Positions 9,413-19,391 of a stretch of 64,000 nt of DNA are shown piece by piece (the stretch's first letter is position 1; every line of letters starts with the position of its first letter). This DNA is from Leptospira sp. WS39.C2. Its GTDB lineage: Bacteria; Spirochaetota; Leptospiria; Leptospirales; Leptospiraceae. The stretch lies in the NCBI RefSeq assembly GCF_040833965.1, contig NZ_CP162142.1:248001-312000 (forward strand), given 5' to 3'. The notes under the pieces are model-generated. The model searched no databases. It was not told the origin of the DNA and was given only the letters and a program-made list of their open reading frames with translations. Made by a program: the position numbers and the translations under genes.

Positions 9413-9440
9413 CATATGACAAAATTTCTAATGTCATATG
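9413..9440. repeat. Perfect 9-bp inverted repeat in the leuS-lipoprotein gap
   Basis: CATATGACA at 9413-9421 and its exact reverse complement at 9432-9440 are separated by 10 A+T-rich bases. It lies between the leuS stop and the lipoprotein start, on the segment bounded by the leuS duplication. On the minus strand it is followed after seven bases by a T-rich run, so it may terminate leuS transcription; an operator for the lipoprotein gene is the alternative. Confidence 0.5.
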
Positions 9441-9496
9441 AAAATGACTTGTAAAATGGAATGGTCTATTGATTAGAATCCAGCTGCATCTAAATC

Positions 9497-12100
9497 TTAC
9501 CCAGCAACAACAATGTTGACGAGTTTACCTTTCACATAAATTTCTTTTTTGATCTCTTTTCCGACCCAGAACGCTTTTGCTTTTTCCACTCCTTTGGCAA
9601 GGGTCAAAGCTTCTTTTTCTTCAATTTCTCTCGGTGCTAAAAATTCCCCGCGCATTTTGCCATTCACTTGGACAACGATTGTGATGTTGGCATCTACTAA
9701 ATACTTCTCCTCCCATTTCGGATAGGGATGGAAGGCAAGGGAATCTTTGTAACCAAGTTTTGCCCACAGTTCCTCTGCTAGGTGAGGTGCAAAAGGAGAC
9801 AGTGCTAATACAAAAGGTTCTAATACTTTTTTAGGTTTTCTCGGATTACTTGTGAACTCATTGATGAAAATCATCATTTGAGAAACAGCAGTATTAAACG
9901 AAAAACTATCAATATCGTCTTTTACTTTTTTAATCGTACGATGGAGGGTTTTTAGTTCAGCTTCGTTTGGTTCAATATCTTCTACAAAAAAAGATTCGTT
10001 TTCCCCTGAGTGAAAGAGTCTCCAAACTCGATTTAAAAATCGGAAAACACCATCCACACCATTTTTACTCCATGGTTTGGACATCTCAAAAGGTCCCATA
10101 AACATTTCAAAAAGTCGTAGTGTGTCAGCACCATATTCTGAGACCACATCATCTGGATTGACAACATTCCCTCGCGACTTAGACATTTTGCCTTTGTCTT
10201 CGCCAAGTATGAGACCTTGGTGGACTAATTTTTTAAATGGTTCTGGTGTGGAGACGTGACCCAAATCAAAAAGGATTTTATGCCAAAATCTAGAGTATAA
10301 CAAGTGTAAGACAGCATGTTCTGCCCCACCCACATACACTTCCACTGGCATCCATTCTTTTTCAAGTTTTGGATCAATGAGTTTGACATTGTTTCTTGGA
10401 TCAATGTAACGAAGGTAATAATAACAAGAACCAGCCCATTGTGGCATCGTATTGGTTTCTCGTTTGCCGATCTCACCAGTCACGGGGTCTTTATACACAA
10501 GCCAATCTTTTGCAAGGGCAAGAGGAGATTCTCCTGTGCCAGAAGGTTTAAACTCTTCTAGGTCAGGTAATACTAATGGTAATTCTGAATCCGATAATGC
10601 CTTTGGTGTTCCATCAGAAAAATGGACAAGAGGGATGGGTTCTCCCCAATACCTTTGTCTTGCAAAAAGCCAATCTCTTAGTTTGAATTGGATTTTTTTG
10701 CGACCAACAGACTTTTTCTCTGCCCAAACAACCATGGTTTGGAAAGCATCTTTGTAAGATTTTCCATCTAACTGCACTTCTGCGGAAGAGGAGTTGATAC
10801 AAACAGATTCTTTGGAATCAAAGGCAAGGTTTGGTTCCATTTTACCATCTATCACTTGTTTGATGGGGAGTTGGAACTTCACGGCAAAGTCGTAGTCTCT
10901 TTGGTCATGAGCAGGAACCGCCATAATGGCACCGGTTCCATAAGAGATTAAAACATAATCAGAGATATAAATTGGAACTTTGACTGACGTGTCTGTTGGT
11001 AAATTAGCAAAAGCACCAGTGAATACACCCGTTTTGTCTTTATTGAGCTCTGTTCTTTCTAAATCACTTTTTAAAGAACAATCTTTTTGGTAGGTTTCTA
11101 CTGCTTTTTTTTGTTCTGCCGTAGTGAGTTCTGCAACCAGTGGGTGTTCCGGGGCAAGAACGAGATAAGTCGCACCAAAAATCGTATCAGGGCGTGTGGT
11201 ATAAACTGTGATGTCTTTGTTTAAGGAAGGAACGTGGAAGTTGAGTTCCAACCCTTCCGACTTTCCAATCCAGTTCCTTTGCATTTCGAGAGTGGAAGGC
11301 GGCCATTCACAGAGAGAAAGATCGTTTAATAATCGTTCGGCGTAGGAAGTGATGCGCATCATGTATTGGCGCATGGGTTTTCGTTCTACGGAATACCCTT
11401 TGGAAGTCCATTCTTCGACTTCTTCGTTTGCAAGAACAGTTCCCAGTGCCTCACACCAATTCACGGGGATATTGGCTTCGTAGACCAAACGAAAATGGGA
11501 CAAAATGTCCTCTTTTTCTTTCCGCGATTTGGATTTCCATTCAGAACCTGTAAATTGGATTCCTTTGGGAAGTTCTATCCCCTCAAAAAACTGAGAACCT
11601 TCGGTTTCAAAGGTTTTGATGAGAGTATCAATCGGAACTGCTTTGTTTTGTTTCCTGTCAAAGTAGGAATTGTAGATTTGTAAGAATATCCATTGGGTCC
11701 AACGGTAATAATCGGGGTGAGTGGTGGAGATTTCCCTTTCCCAATCATAAGAAAGCCCTAGGCTTTTGATCTGGCGGCGGAAGGTATCAATATTGTTTTT
11801 TGTAGTGGTACGAGGGTGAATCCCCGTTGTCATCGCATATCGTTCTGCAGGGAGCCCGAAAGCGTCCCAACCCATTGGGTGCAAAACCTCGTATCCTTCC
11901 ATACGTTTGAGTCTTGAGATGATATCTGTGGCTGTGTATCCTTCTGGGTGCCCAACGTGAAGGCCAGCACCACTTGGGTAAGGAAACATGTCTAAACAAT
12001 AGTATTTAGGTTTGGATGAGTGTGTGTTTGTGCGAAAGGTCTGGTGGTCGTCCCAGTATTTTTGCCATTTTTGTTCAATATCTTGGAATGGATAATTCAT
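9497..12100 (-). CDS. leuS: Leucyl-tRNA synthetase
   Basis: 867 residues, normal for bacterial LeuRS. The class I signature HIGH appears as HVGH (48-51) in SGAGLHVGHPEGY, and KMSKS is present at about residue 637. The editing domain (CP1) is recognisable from TTRPDTIFGATY and the conserved aspartate region GTGAIMAVPAHDQRD. The C-terminal domain ends in IYVKGKLVNIVVAG. The enzyme charges tRNA-Leu in the cytoplasm. The C-terminal 15 codons are duplicated in diverged form at 8214-8260, so the present 3' end may have been acquired with the neighbouring lipoprotein segment. Confidence 0.97.
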   Translation of the reverse strand: MNYPFQDIEQKWQKYWDDHQTFRTNTHSSKPKYYCLDMFPYPSGAGLHVGHPEGYTATDIISRLKRMEGYEVLHPMGWDAFGLPAERYAMTTGIHPRTTTKNNIDTFRRQIKSLGLSYDWEREISTTHPDYYRWTQWIFLQIYNSYFDRKQNKAVPIDTLIKTFETEGSQFFEGIELPKGIQFTGSEWKSKSRKEKEDILSHFRLVYEANIPVNWCEALGTVLANEEVEEWTSKGYSVERKPMRQYMMRITSYAERLLNDLSLCEWPPSTLEMQRNWIGKSEGLELNFHVPSLNKDITVYTTRPDTIFGATYLVLAPEHPLVAELTTAEQKKAVETYQKDCSLKSDLERTELNKDKTGVFTGAFANLPTDTSVKVPIYISDYVLISYGTGAIMAVPAHDQRDYDFAVKFQLPIKQVIDGKMEPNLAFDSKESVCINSSSAEVQLDGKSYKDAFQTMVVWAEKKSVGRKKIQFKLRDWLFARQRYWGEPIPLVHFSDGTPKALSDSELPLVLPDLEEFKPSGTGESPLALAKDWLVYKDPVTGEIGKRETNTMPQWAGSCYYYLRYIDPRNNVKLIDPKLEKEWMPVEVYVGGAEHAVLHLLYSRFWHKILFDLGHVSTPEPFKKLVHQGLILGEDKGKMSKSRGNVVNPDDVVSEYGADTLRLFEMFMGPFEMSKPWSKNGVDGVFRFLNRVWRLFHSGENESFFVEDIEPNEAELKTLHRTIKKVKDDIDSFSFNTAVSQMMIFINEFTSNPRKPKKVLEPFVLALSPFAPHLAEELWAKLGYKDSLAFHPYPKWEEKYLVDANITIVVQVNGKMRGEFLAPREIEEKEALTLAKGVEKAKAFWVGKEIKKEIYVKGKLVNIVVAG

Positions 12101-12129
12101 CGACTAACGTAGAGAAAGTGTAGTTAATT

Positions 12130-12354
12130 CTACTTTCTCACGGAGTCGATGATTTTTACAAGCTTTTTGAAACTCTTGGACAAACAAACTTTGCAGAGAT
12201 TGTACTGATAAAGGGTAGTAACGGAACCACATTCCGCACAAGGTTTAACATTATTGATTTTCACATTCATAAAGTCTGCAGTATTTATCTTTGTATTGCA
12301 TTCGAGCATTCTATATTTACCTGTATGAGTCCGCTTATCGACAGTGCTGTTCAT
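12130..12354 (-). CDS. Small four-cysteine (zinc-ribbon-like) protein
   Basis: 74 residues. Two CxxC pairs (C39/C42 and C54/C57) spaced 11 residues apart in PCAECGS...LCKVCLS suggest a zinc ribbon, followed by a basic helix (KSFKKLVKIIDSVRK). The ATG at 12354 has GGGGAG only two bases upstream, while an internal ATG at 12309 (MLECN) has an AGG at better spacing, so the shorter 59-residue form is possible. It lies 29 bases upstream of leuS on the same strand. No function assigned; nucleic-acid binding or metal binding are possible. Confidence 0.55.
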   Translation of the reverse strand: MNSTVDKRTHTGKYRMLECNTKINTADFMNVKINNVKPCAECGSVTTLYQYNLCKVCLSKSFKKLVKIIDSVRK

Positions 12355-12654
12355 AACTCCCCAAATTTCCCTAAAAACGGGAGAGGGGAAACACTACGAT
12401 GAAGTTACTTTATATGAAACCCACCCTTTGGGGTCAAAAAAAATTAGGATGTACACACAAAAAGATAAGGAAATTTTTCTAAGTTTTTTTTTGCCGAGGT
12501 GCAATAGAATTGGAACGAAAATGAAAATTGAAAAAAAGATAACTGTTATAAAAAAAATTGAAAAATCGATGTTAGGTGGCATTTTATTGAATAAATGCCC
12601 GATATTAGTCATGCGTTATGTGTTAGTTGGTAATTAGTTTGGGGGAAAAACCTA
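12355..12654. other. 300-bp intergenic region, no supported gene
   Basis: Divergent gap between the small cysteine protein (minus) and the ABC ATPase (plus). Very A+T-rich. Short frames exist on both strands (12394-12612 minus would encode a hydrophobic peptide), but neither has a convincing ribosome binding site or recognisable composition. It should contain the promoters for both flanking genes. The GGGGG at 12641-12645 is the ribosome binding site of the ABC gene. Confidence 0.5.
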
Positions 12655-13443
12655 GTGTTAGAATTTAAAAATGTGTTCAAATCTTTTCACAATGAAGAAG
12701 AAACGATTGATGTGTTGAAAAACATTTCATTTCGCATGGAAACTGGTGAATTTGTAGCGATTATTGGCCCTTCAGGGTCAGGTAAATCCACTTTTCTTGG
12801 TGTTGCAGCAGGTCTTGATAAACCAGATACAGGGATTGTCTCATTAGATGGAATTGATTTAACGAAACAAAATGAATCAAAACTTGCAGATATACGTGCA
12901 GATCAAATAGGATTTATCTTTCAAAACTTCCAATTATTGCCAGGACTCAATGCAATTGAAAACGTTGGCATCCCTTTATACTTAAAATCATCTCTTTCTG
13001 AAAAAGAAATTTTGTCCAAAGCTGAAAAAATATTAGAATCGGTATCAATGTCACACCGTGCAACTCACTTCCCAAAACAACTGTCAGGTGGGGAAGAGCA
13101 AAGGATTGCCATCGCTCGCAGTTTTGTGAATGATCCAAAGATTATTTTCGCGGATGAACCAACAGCTAACTTAGATTATAAAAATAGCAAAACCATCTTA
13201 GACCTATTATTGTATAGGAACAAAAAACAAGGCACAACGCTTGTTGTGGTCACCCATGACCCTGACGTAGCAAAACTAGCCGATCGGGTCTTGGAGATGA
13301 AAGATGGTGAAATCATTTCTGATTCTAAGAACAAAAAATCGTCAGTCAGAGGAAAAAATACTTCCAAAACCAATTCTGCTTCATTAAAAAATGCCACCAA
13401 ACAAAAGCAGGCGGTGAAACCAACAAAGAAGGTGAGTCGATGA
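12655..13443 (+). CDS. ABC transporter ATP-binding protein, LolD/YbbA-type
   Basis: 262 residues from a GTG at 12655 preceded by a GGGGGAAAAA ribosome binding site. Walker A is GPSGSGKST (about 38-46), the signature is LSGGEEQRIAIARS (E replaces the usual Q after the second G), and Walker B is IIFADEPT with the H-loop in VVTHD. This set matches the MacB/LolD/YbbA branch that works with FtsX-like permeases. After about residue 222 there is a non-family tail rich in K, S, T and N, highly basic, just before the stop. The stop overlaps the ATG of the permease (ATGA), so the two form one transporter. Confidence 0.88.
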   Translation: MLEFKNVFKSFHNEEETIDVLKNISFRMETGEFVAIIGPSGSGKSTFLGVAAGLDKPDTGIVSLDGIDLTKQNESKLADIRADQIGFIFQNFQLLPGLNAIENVGIPLYLKSSLSEKEILSKAEKILESVSMSHRATHFPKQLSGGEEQRIAIARSFVNDPKIIFADEPTANLDYKNSKTILDLLLYRNKKQGTTLVVVTHDPDVAKLADRVLEMKDGEIISDSKNKKSSVRGKNTSKTNSASLKNATKQKQAVKPTKKVSR

Positions 13444-15980
13444 AGGCATCCCTCTTTCGTTTTTACTTAAAACGTGAGCTTTTTTCACGGTTTCGGTATT
13501 CCTTACTGATTGTTGTTTCTATCACTCTTGGTGTGGGTTCCGTCATTGGCATCCATTCCTATAAGGACAACACGGCAAATGCCATCAAAAAAGAGGCAAA
13601 ATCTATCATGGGAGCCGATCTTGCCTTACAATCCCCCCAGGAAATCACAAATTCTGCTAGAGAATTGCTTAAAAACTGCCTACCAAAAGGTGCCAAAACC
13701 AGTGCTTCCATCCAATTTTTATCTATGATTTCCAATGAATCTGGTTCGGAAAATTCTCTCAGTTTCGTAAAAGGAATCGAAACAAGTTACCCCTTTTATG
13801 GGGAAATGAAGACTGAGCCAGAGGGTGCCTATCGAAACTTGAAACCAAACCAAGTCCTCTTAGATCCTTCTCTTGTTGAAAACTTAAAACTGAAACTGGG
13901 TGACCGAGTTCGATTGGGGGATAGCCTTCTTGTACTTGCTGGAGTTGTGATGAAAGAACCTGGTGCTGTTGGTTCCTTCGTTGGTTCGGCACCTGGATCG
14001 ATCATTCAAAAAGACACAGCCATCCAAACAGGACTTGTGCAACGAGGCAGTCGCATTCGTTATACGATCTATTTACAATTCCCAGATTCCATCAGTAGTT
14101 TGGATTGGAAAGACAAAGAGTTTGAGTCTTTTATCAAAGAAGACTTAACGATTTATCACAATACAGAAGTCAATTCTGGATCCCAACAGTTTATTAAAAA
14201 CACATTTGATTATATGGCTCTACTTGCGCTGGCTGGATTTTTTCTCGGAGCCATTTCTGTTTATACAGCAGTTCGCACAAGGTTACTCGAAAAACGCAAT
14301 GAAATTGCGATTCTTATGTGTCTTGGTGCCAAACCGAATGTCATTCTTTTATTAGTATTTTCAGAAATACTGATTCTATCCCTTTTAGGTACTTTGTTTG
14401 GACTTGTACTTGGAACCTTGATCCAATCCTTATTACCTGATATCAGTGGTATGAATCCTGTCGGAACGGGATTGTTTGGTCTTTCTATTTCTTCTCTATT
14501 ATGGAGTTTTGTATTGGGTGTGATTTTACCACTCCTCATTTCTATTCCACTTGTTTTAGAAACAAGATCCGTAAAACCTTTAGCTGCACTCAAAGAAGTA
14601 GAATCACAAACCAGTGGGAATTTATCCTCTTCCTATTGGCAATTTGGTTCGTTTGTTTTGATCTATATTCTTTTTACAAGTCTTGCTATCTTAGAAACTG
14701 AAAGTATCTTTAAAGGAATTTTATTTACCCTTGTTTTATTAACCTTACCTCTCCTTGTGTACGGTTTGTACATTTTAATGGGTTTGTTATTACAAAAGAT
14801 TACGAAACTAGGATGGTTATCGAAGGAATGGAGCCTTGTGACCAAAAAAGTCACACGAAAATCTGGTGTCCTTCGTCTTTCCATCATTGGTCTTGGATCG
14901 GCACTCTTTATCTTAACTTTGTCACTCATCTTACAGGAAAGTTTACTTGAGTTAAGTGGAGCAAGAGAGATCGAACGTAGGCCAAACATGTTCCTTCTCG
15001 ACATCCGAGAAACACAAAAAGAGGGACTACTACAAGCCATCACCAAGTTCCCTGTGGAAAAACAATATGTAGCACCTGTGATTGGCGCTCGTTTGTCCAA
15101 GGTCAATGGAGATCCTGTTAAAAAAGAAGACACCATCAAAAACGCAATGGACCGCAACTGGCGAGCCACTGCAAGAACTCGTGAATACTTTTTGTCTTAC
15201 CGCGATTCATTATATGATACAGAAGAAGTGACCAAGGGGAGTTGGTGGAAAGAAACAAGCCAAAATGAAATTTCCGTGGAACGAGATTTTTCCTCCTATT
15301 TGCAAGCAGGCATAGGGGATGAGCTTACTTTCAATGTACAAGGAAGAGAAGTCTCTGGGAAAATCACAAACCTTCGTTCGGTGAACTGGGCGGATATGAA
15401 ACCAAACTTTGTGGTCCTATTTTCCAAAGGGATTTTAGAAAAAGCTCCTAGATTTTACATTGTTTCCTTACTCATTGACAAAGGTTCGGATCGTTACCAA
15501 TTACAAAAGGTCATTGTAAACCAGTTTCCCAATATCACGGTGATTGATACGGAAAAAACCATCCAAGCTTTTATGGGAATTTTGGAGAAGGTGACTCAGA
15601 TGATGGCACTGATGACAATGTTTATCCTCGCTGCTTCCTTTGTTCTTGTATTTACCACTCTTTATGCAAGCCAATCCGAAAGAAAACGAGAGTTTGCGCT
15701 CTTACGAGTGATTGGAGCAAACAGTCGTTTTATGGGAAAACATTTTATGAGAGAAGCGTTACTTGTTTCCGTGATTTCGTTTTTCTTAGGGCTTGTATAT
15801 GCAGTGATATCCAATGAAGTTTTAAACCGATCCGTATTGGAGCTTCGTAGTGTGTATCCTTATGGGCAACTTTGTTTGGTTTTCTTTGGAATTTGTTTTA
15901 TCACGGTGACTTTGTATACCTTAGGACTTTTTAGTTTCTTTAGGATGCCAACAAAGACGGTGCTTAAGGAAATTAAATAG
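13440..15980 (+). CDS. ABC transporter permease, FtsX-like (YbbP/LolC-type)
   Basis: 846 residues. One N-terminal membrane segment (about 20-40) and an extracytoplasmic domain are followed by a membrane cluster from about 255, then a second long soluble domain and a last membrane cluster from about 720. This duplicated FtsX plan (two MacB-like halves) is that of YbbP and related permeases. Stretches such as RNEIAILMCLGAKPN and KREFALLRVIGANS are the typical coupling helices of FtsX domains, one per half. Such systems extract or move lipids or lipoproteins or do mechanotransmission rather than classical transport; the substrate is unknown. Translationally coupled to the ATPase gene. Confidence 0.88.
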   Translation: MKASLFRFYLKRELFSRFRYSLLIVVSITLGVGSVIGIHSYKDNTANAIKKEAKSIMGADLALQSPQEITNSARELLKNCLPKGAKTSASIQFLSMISNESGSENSLSFVKGIETSYPFYGEMKTEPEGAYRNLKPNQVLLDPSLVENLKLKLGDRVRLGDSLLVLAGVVMKEPGAVGSFVGSAPGSIIQKDTAIQTGLVQRGSRIRYTIYLQFPDSISSLDWKDKEFESFIKEDLTIYHNTEVNSGSQQFIKNTFDYMALLALAGFFLGAISVYTAVRTRLLEKRNEIAILMCLGAKPNVILLLVFSEILILSLLGTLFGLVLGTLIQSLLPDISGMNPVGTGLFGLSISSLLWSFVLGVILPLLISIPLVLETRSVKPLAALKEVESQTSGNLSSSYWQFGSFVLIYILFTSLAILETESIFKGILFTLVLLTLPLLVYGLYILMGLLLQKITKLGWLSKEWSLVTKKVTRKSGVLRLSIIGLGSALFILTLSLILQESLLELSGAREIERRPNMFLLDIRETQKEGLLQAITKFPVEKQYVAPVIGARLSKVNGDPVKKEDTIKNAMDRNWRATARTREYFLSYRDSLYDTEEVTKGSWWKETSQNEISVERDFSSYLQAGIGDELTFNVQGREVSGKITNLRSVNWADMKPNFVVLFSKGILEKAPRFYIVSLLIDKGSDRYQLQKVIVNQFPNITVIDTEKTIQAFMGILEKVTQMMALMTMFILAASFVLVFTTLYASQSERKREFALLRVIGANSRFMGKHFMREALLVSVISFFLGLVYAVISNEVLNRSVLELRSVYPYGQLCLVFFGICFITVTLYTLGLFSFFRMPTKTVLKEIK

Positions 15981-16041
15981 TAGAAAAGCGACTCGCAATG
16001 ATCTGAAAAAGGAAGGCGATCAACATGATCTCCAAACAAAA

Positions 16042-16068
16042 AAGCCCGGGGTTTGAAACCGGGCTTTC
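16042..16068 (-). terminator. Rho-independent terminator of the FcpA-like gene
   Basis: A 9-bp perfect stem (AAAGCCCGG at 16042-16050 with CCGGGCTTT at 16060-16068) is followed on the minus strand by further T residues. It lies between convergent genes: it clearly serves the minus-strand gene ending at 16093 and may also stop plus-strand transcripts from the ABC permease. Confidence 0.85.
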
Positions 16069-16092
16069 TCATTGAAAGAGATGTATTCGGGA

Positions 16093-17019
<927 letters not shown>

Positions 17020-17222
17020 TCAATATTTTGAACAAATAGGTTTATCTATTTCTTCAATGAAAGTATCGGTTTGGGAAGAGTCAATAATAACGAATTAAAG
17101 AGGAAAAAAACCTAAATCTGAACTTTTTCTTCGCAAACCCTTGGCTTTAAAGGGACATAAGTCGATCCAGGCCTAAAAAATCTCATTCCTTGACAGCCTA
17201 GTGATTTAAAGAAGATTGCTCA

Positions 17223-18092
17223 TTGGAGATGAATTTATCCGAAATTACTTCGATCCGAGACGGAAATCCGCAGTGTAAAACCTGCGGAGGAGTGGGCATT
17301 ACCTTAGCAGAACATGTGAGGGGATCTCGTTCCGGCGCCCTTGTTTTATGCCATTGTATTGGTAGTGACTGTAACACATGTGAGGCGAAAGGACAACCTC
17401 CTTTTATGTCTTTCGACCGAAAATTGGACAAAATGCTCCCTTGTGTCTGTCATAATGCAAGGTTTTCCCTTCGCAATTTAGAAACTTTGGTGGAAAAAGC
17501 CAATATACCGGCAAGGTACCGTTTCCAATTTTTATCCACAATTGACATTGGGGATACGGCAAACGACCCTGATATGTCGTTTATCATTGCTCACGACTGG
17601 GCAAACGAACTCGTTCATAAATTTAAAAATCCAGATTTTACTCCACAGGGCTTTTACCTTTGGGGAGGAACAGGATCTGGAAAAACATTACTCGCTTGTG
17701 TGATCTTAAACGAACTTGTGTTTCGGTATGGAATTACATGTAAGTATGCAAAGGTAAACAAAGACTTTTTGTCTGCGATTCGTGATACTTACCAATCCGA
17801 TAGCGAAACACATGGGCAAGAACGTTCCATCGAACGTGAATTTGCTAATGTAGATGTACTTGTGATCGATGACTTTGGTGTCCAAAAGGAATCAGAATTC
17901 AACAATCGTAAGTTATACGACCTCATTGATAGTCGTTATGAACAAGAAAAACTCACACTTCTCACATCCAATCACTCCCTTGTGGAATGGAGAGACCGTG
18001 GCCAAGGTCGGATTTATTCACGACTGATGGAAATGACAAAAGAAATTGAATTAAAATGCCCTGATTATCGCACAAAGTTTGTGAAGAGGTAA
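17223..18092 (+). CDS. DnaC/IstB-like AAA+ ATPase with N-terminal zinc-binding cysteine cluster
   Basis: 289 residues from a TTG at 17223; an ATG two codons later (17229) is the alternative. The C-terminal part is a DnaC-type helicase-loader ATPase: Walker A GGTGSGKT (about 148-155), Walker B VLVIDDFG, and a sensor-1-like LLTSNHS. The N-terminus has eight cysteines (18, 21, 43, 45, 50, 53, 74, 76), starting with CxxCGGVG, which resembles the zinc region of DnaJ. This suggests a protein- or DNA-binding module attached to the loader. It probably loads the replicative helicase or helps in primosome assembly. It is the first gene of an operon with folK (4-base gap) and panB. Confidence 0.75.
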   Translation: MEMNLSEITSIRDGNPQCKTCGGVGITLAEHVRGSRSGALVLCHCIGSDCNTCEAKGQPPFMSFDRKLDKMLPCVCHNARFSLRNLETLVEKANIPARYRFQFLSTIDIGDTANDPDMSFIIAHDWANELVHKFKNPDFTPQGFYLWGGTGSGKTLLACVILNELVFRYGITCKYAKVNKDFLSAIRDTYQSDSETHGQERSIEREFANVDVLVIDDFGVQKESEFNNRKLYDLIDSRYEQEKLTLLTSNHSLVEWRDRGQGRIYSRLMEMTKEIELKCPDYRTKFVKR

Positions 18093-18096
18093 GACC

Positions 18097-18570
18097 ATGA
18101 AGTATTCCAATATTGCCTTTCTTTCGTTAGGATCCAACATCGGAGACAGGCACCATTTTATGGACCAGGCAATATGGGAAATTTCCACCTTACCAGAGTT
18201 ACAGATTTTAAAACAATCGGAACGATTGGAAACAGCACCCCTGGAAAATACAAACCAACCTTACTTTTTAAACCAAATTGTAAAGGTAATGGTTTCTTCT
18301 GCTTTTACTCTTCCGTGTTTACTTGATTCACTTCAAGGGATTGAAGACAAACTGGGAAGAAAACGTCGGTCTTGGAAAGGACCACGTGAAATTGACATCG
18401 ACATTCTCACTTACGAGGCTGTTGTGATGAAAACTGATTTTTTACATTTACCCCACCATTCACTTTATTCAAGACCATTCATCAAACAATTGTTAACAGA
18501 TATGGGTGAAATTGGTGTGTATGCCCTTTTTTCGGAACTAAACCATGAAAAACATTATTCTACAGTATAA
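18097..18570 (+). CDS. folK: 2-amino-4-hydroxy-6-hydroxymethyldihydropteridine pyrophosphokinase
   Basis: 157 residues, the usual HPPK length. The N-terminal LSLGSNIGDR and the signature GPREIDIDIL (metal-binding aspartates) are present. The enzyme transfers pyrophosphate from ATP to 6-hydroxymethyl-dihydropterin in folate synthesis. Its 3' end overlaps panB by 26 bases, so the pair is co-translated. The pairing makes sense because PanB uses 5,10-methylene-tetrahydrofolate. Confidence 0.93.
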   Translation: MKYSNIAFLSLGSNIGDRHHFMDQAIWEISTLPELQILKQSERLETAPLENTNQPYFLNQIVKVMVSSAFTLPCLLDSLQGIEDKLGRKRRSWKGPREIDIDILTYEAVVMKTDFLHLPHHSLYSRPFIKQLLTDMGEIGVYALFSELNHEKHYSTV

Positions 18571-19351
18571 AAAGAAATACGATGCGGGGGAACCTATCTC
18601 TGTCATCACCTGTTATGATTATACCTTTGCGACTCTTTTCAATCGCACCGATGTGGATTGCCTTCTTGTGGGTGATTCTCTTGGAATGGTGATCCAAGGA
18701 AATCAGTCAACACTGCCTGTCACACTCGATGAAATCATCTACCATACAAAAGCGGTTTGTAAAGGGGCTCCTGACAAAACGATCATTGCAGATTTGCCGT
18801 TTTTATCTTACCAAACTTCCATAGAAGAAGGGATTCGTTCCGCCGGCCGAGTGTTAAAAGAAACCAATGCATCTTGTGTGAAACTGGAAGGAGACTCTGA
18901 CTTTATCATCGAACTCACAAAACGAATGACTGAATCAGGAATCCCTGTGTTTGCCCATCTCGGACTCACACCTCAATCGGTACATACCCTTGGCGGACAC
19001 CGTGTCCAAGGGAAAACAGATGCGGCTCGTCAAAAAATGATCCGTAAATCCAGAGAAATTGCGGAAGCTGGTGCTTTTGCTTTATTACTCGAAATGGTGC
19101 CCGAATCTCTCGGAAAAGAAATCACAGAATCCATTCGCATTCCCACCATTGGAATTGGTGCTGGAAAATACACGTCTGGCCAAGTCCTTGTCATGCAAGA
19201 CCTACTGGGTCTGAATGAAGACTTTCATCCGAAGTTTTTAAAGAAATTTGGGAACTTAAGTGGGGCAGTGAAAGAGGCAGTGAATGCCTATCACAAGGAA
19301 GTGACTAAAAGAGAATATCCTTCCGAAGCCCATGTGTTTTTAGATCAATAA
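18545..19351 (+). CDS. panB: 3-methyl-2-oxobutanoate hydroxymethyltransferase
   Basis: 268 residues. Typical KPHMT landmarks are visible: ITCYDYTFA near the N-terminus, VGDSLGMV, the metal/substrate region CVKLEGD, the loop FAHLGLTPQSVH, and IGIGAG before the C-terminal part. The enzyme adds a hydroxymethyl group from methylene-tetrahydrofolate to 2-oxoisovalerate, the first committed step of pantothenate and CoA synthesis. The ATG lies inside folK, in another frame. Third gene of the dnaC-like-folK-panB operon. Confidence 0.95.
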   Translation: MKNIILQYKKKYDAGEPISVITCYDYTFATLFNRTDVDCLLVGDSLGMVIQGNQSTLPVTLDEIIYHTKAVCKGAPDKTIIADLPFLSYQTSIEEGIRSAGRVLKETNASCVKLEGDSDFIIELTKRMTESGIPVFAHLGLTPQSVHTLGGHRVQGKTDAARQKMIRKSREIAEAGAFALLLEMVPESLGKEITESIRIPTIGIGAGKYTSGQVLVMQDLLGLNEDFHPKFLKKFGNLSGAVKEAVNAYHKEVTKREYPSEAHVFLDQ

Positions 19352-19391
19352 TCATCTAAAAACATCCACAAACTTCGGAGATATGACCGTC

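Noticed and set aside
12394..12612. 72-codon minus-strand frame encoding a hydrophobic peptide in the 300-bp gap
   Set aside because: No ribosome binding site, very A+T-rich, and a frame on the other strand covers the same bases; composition explains the hydrophobicity.
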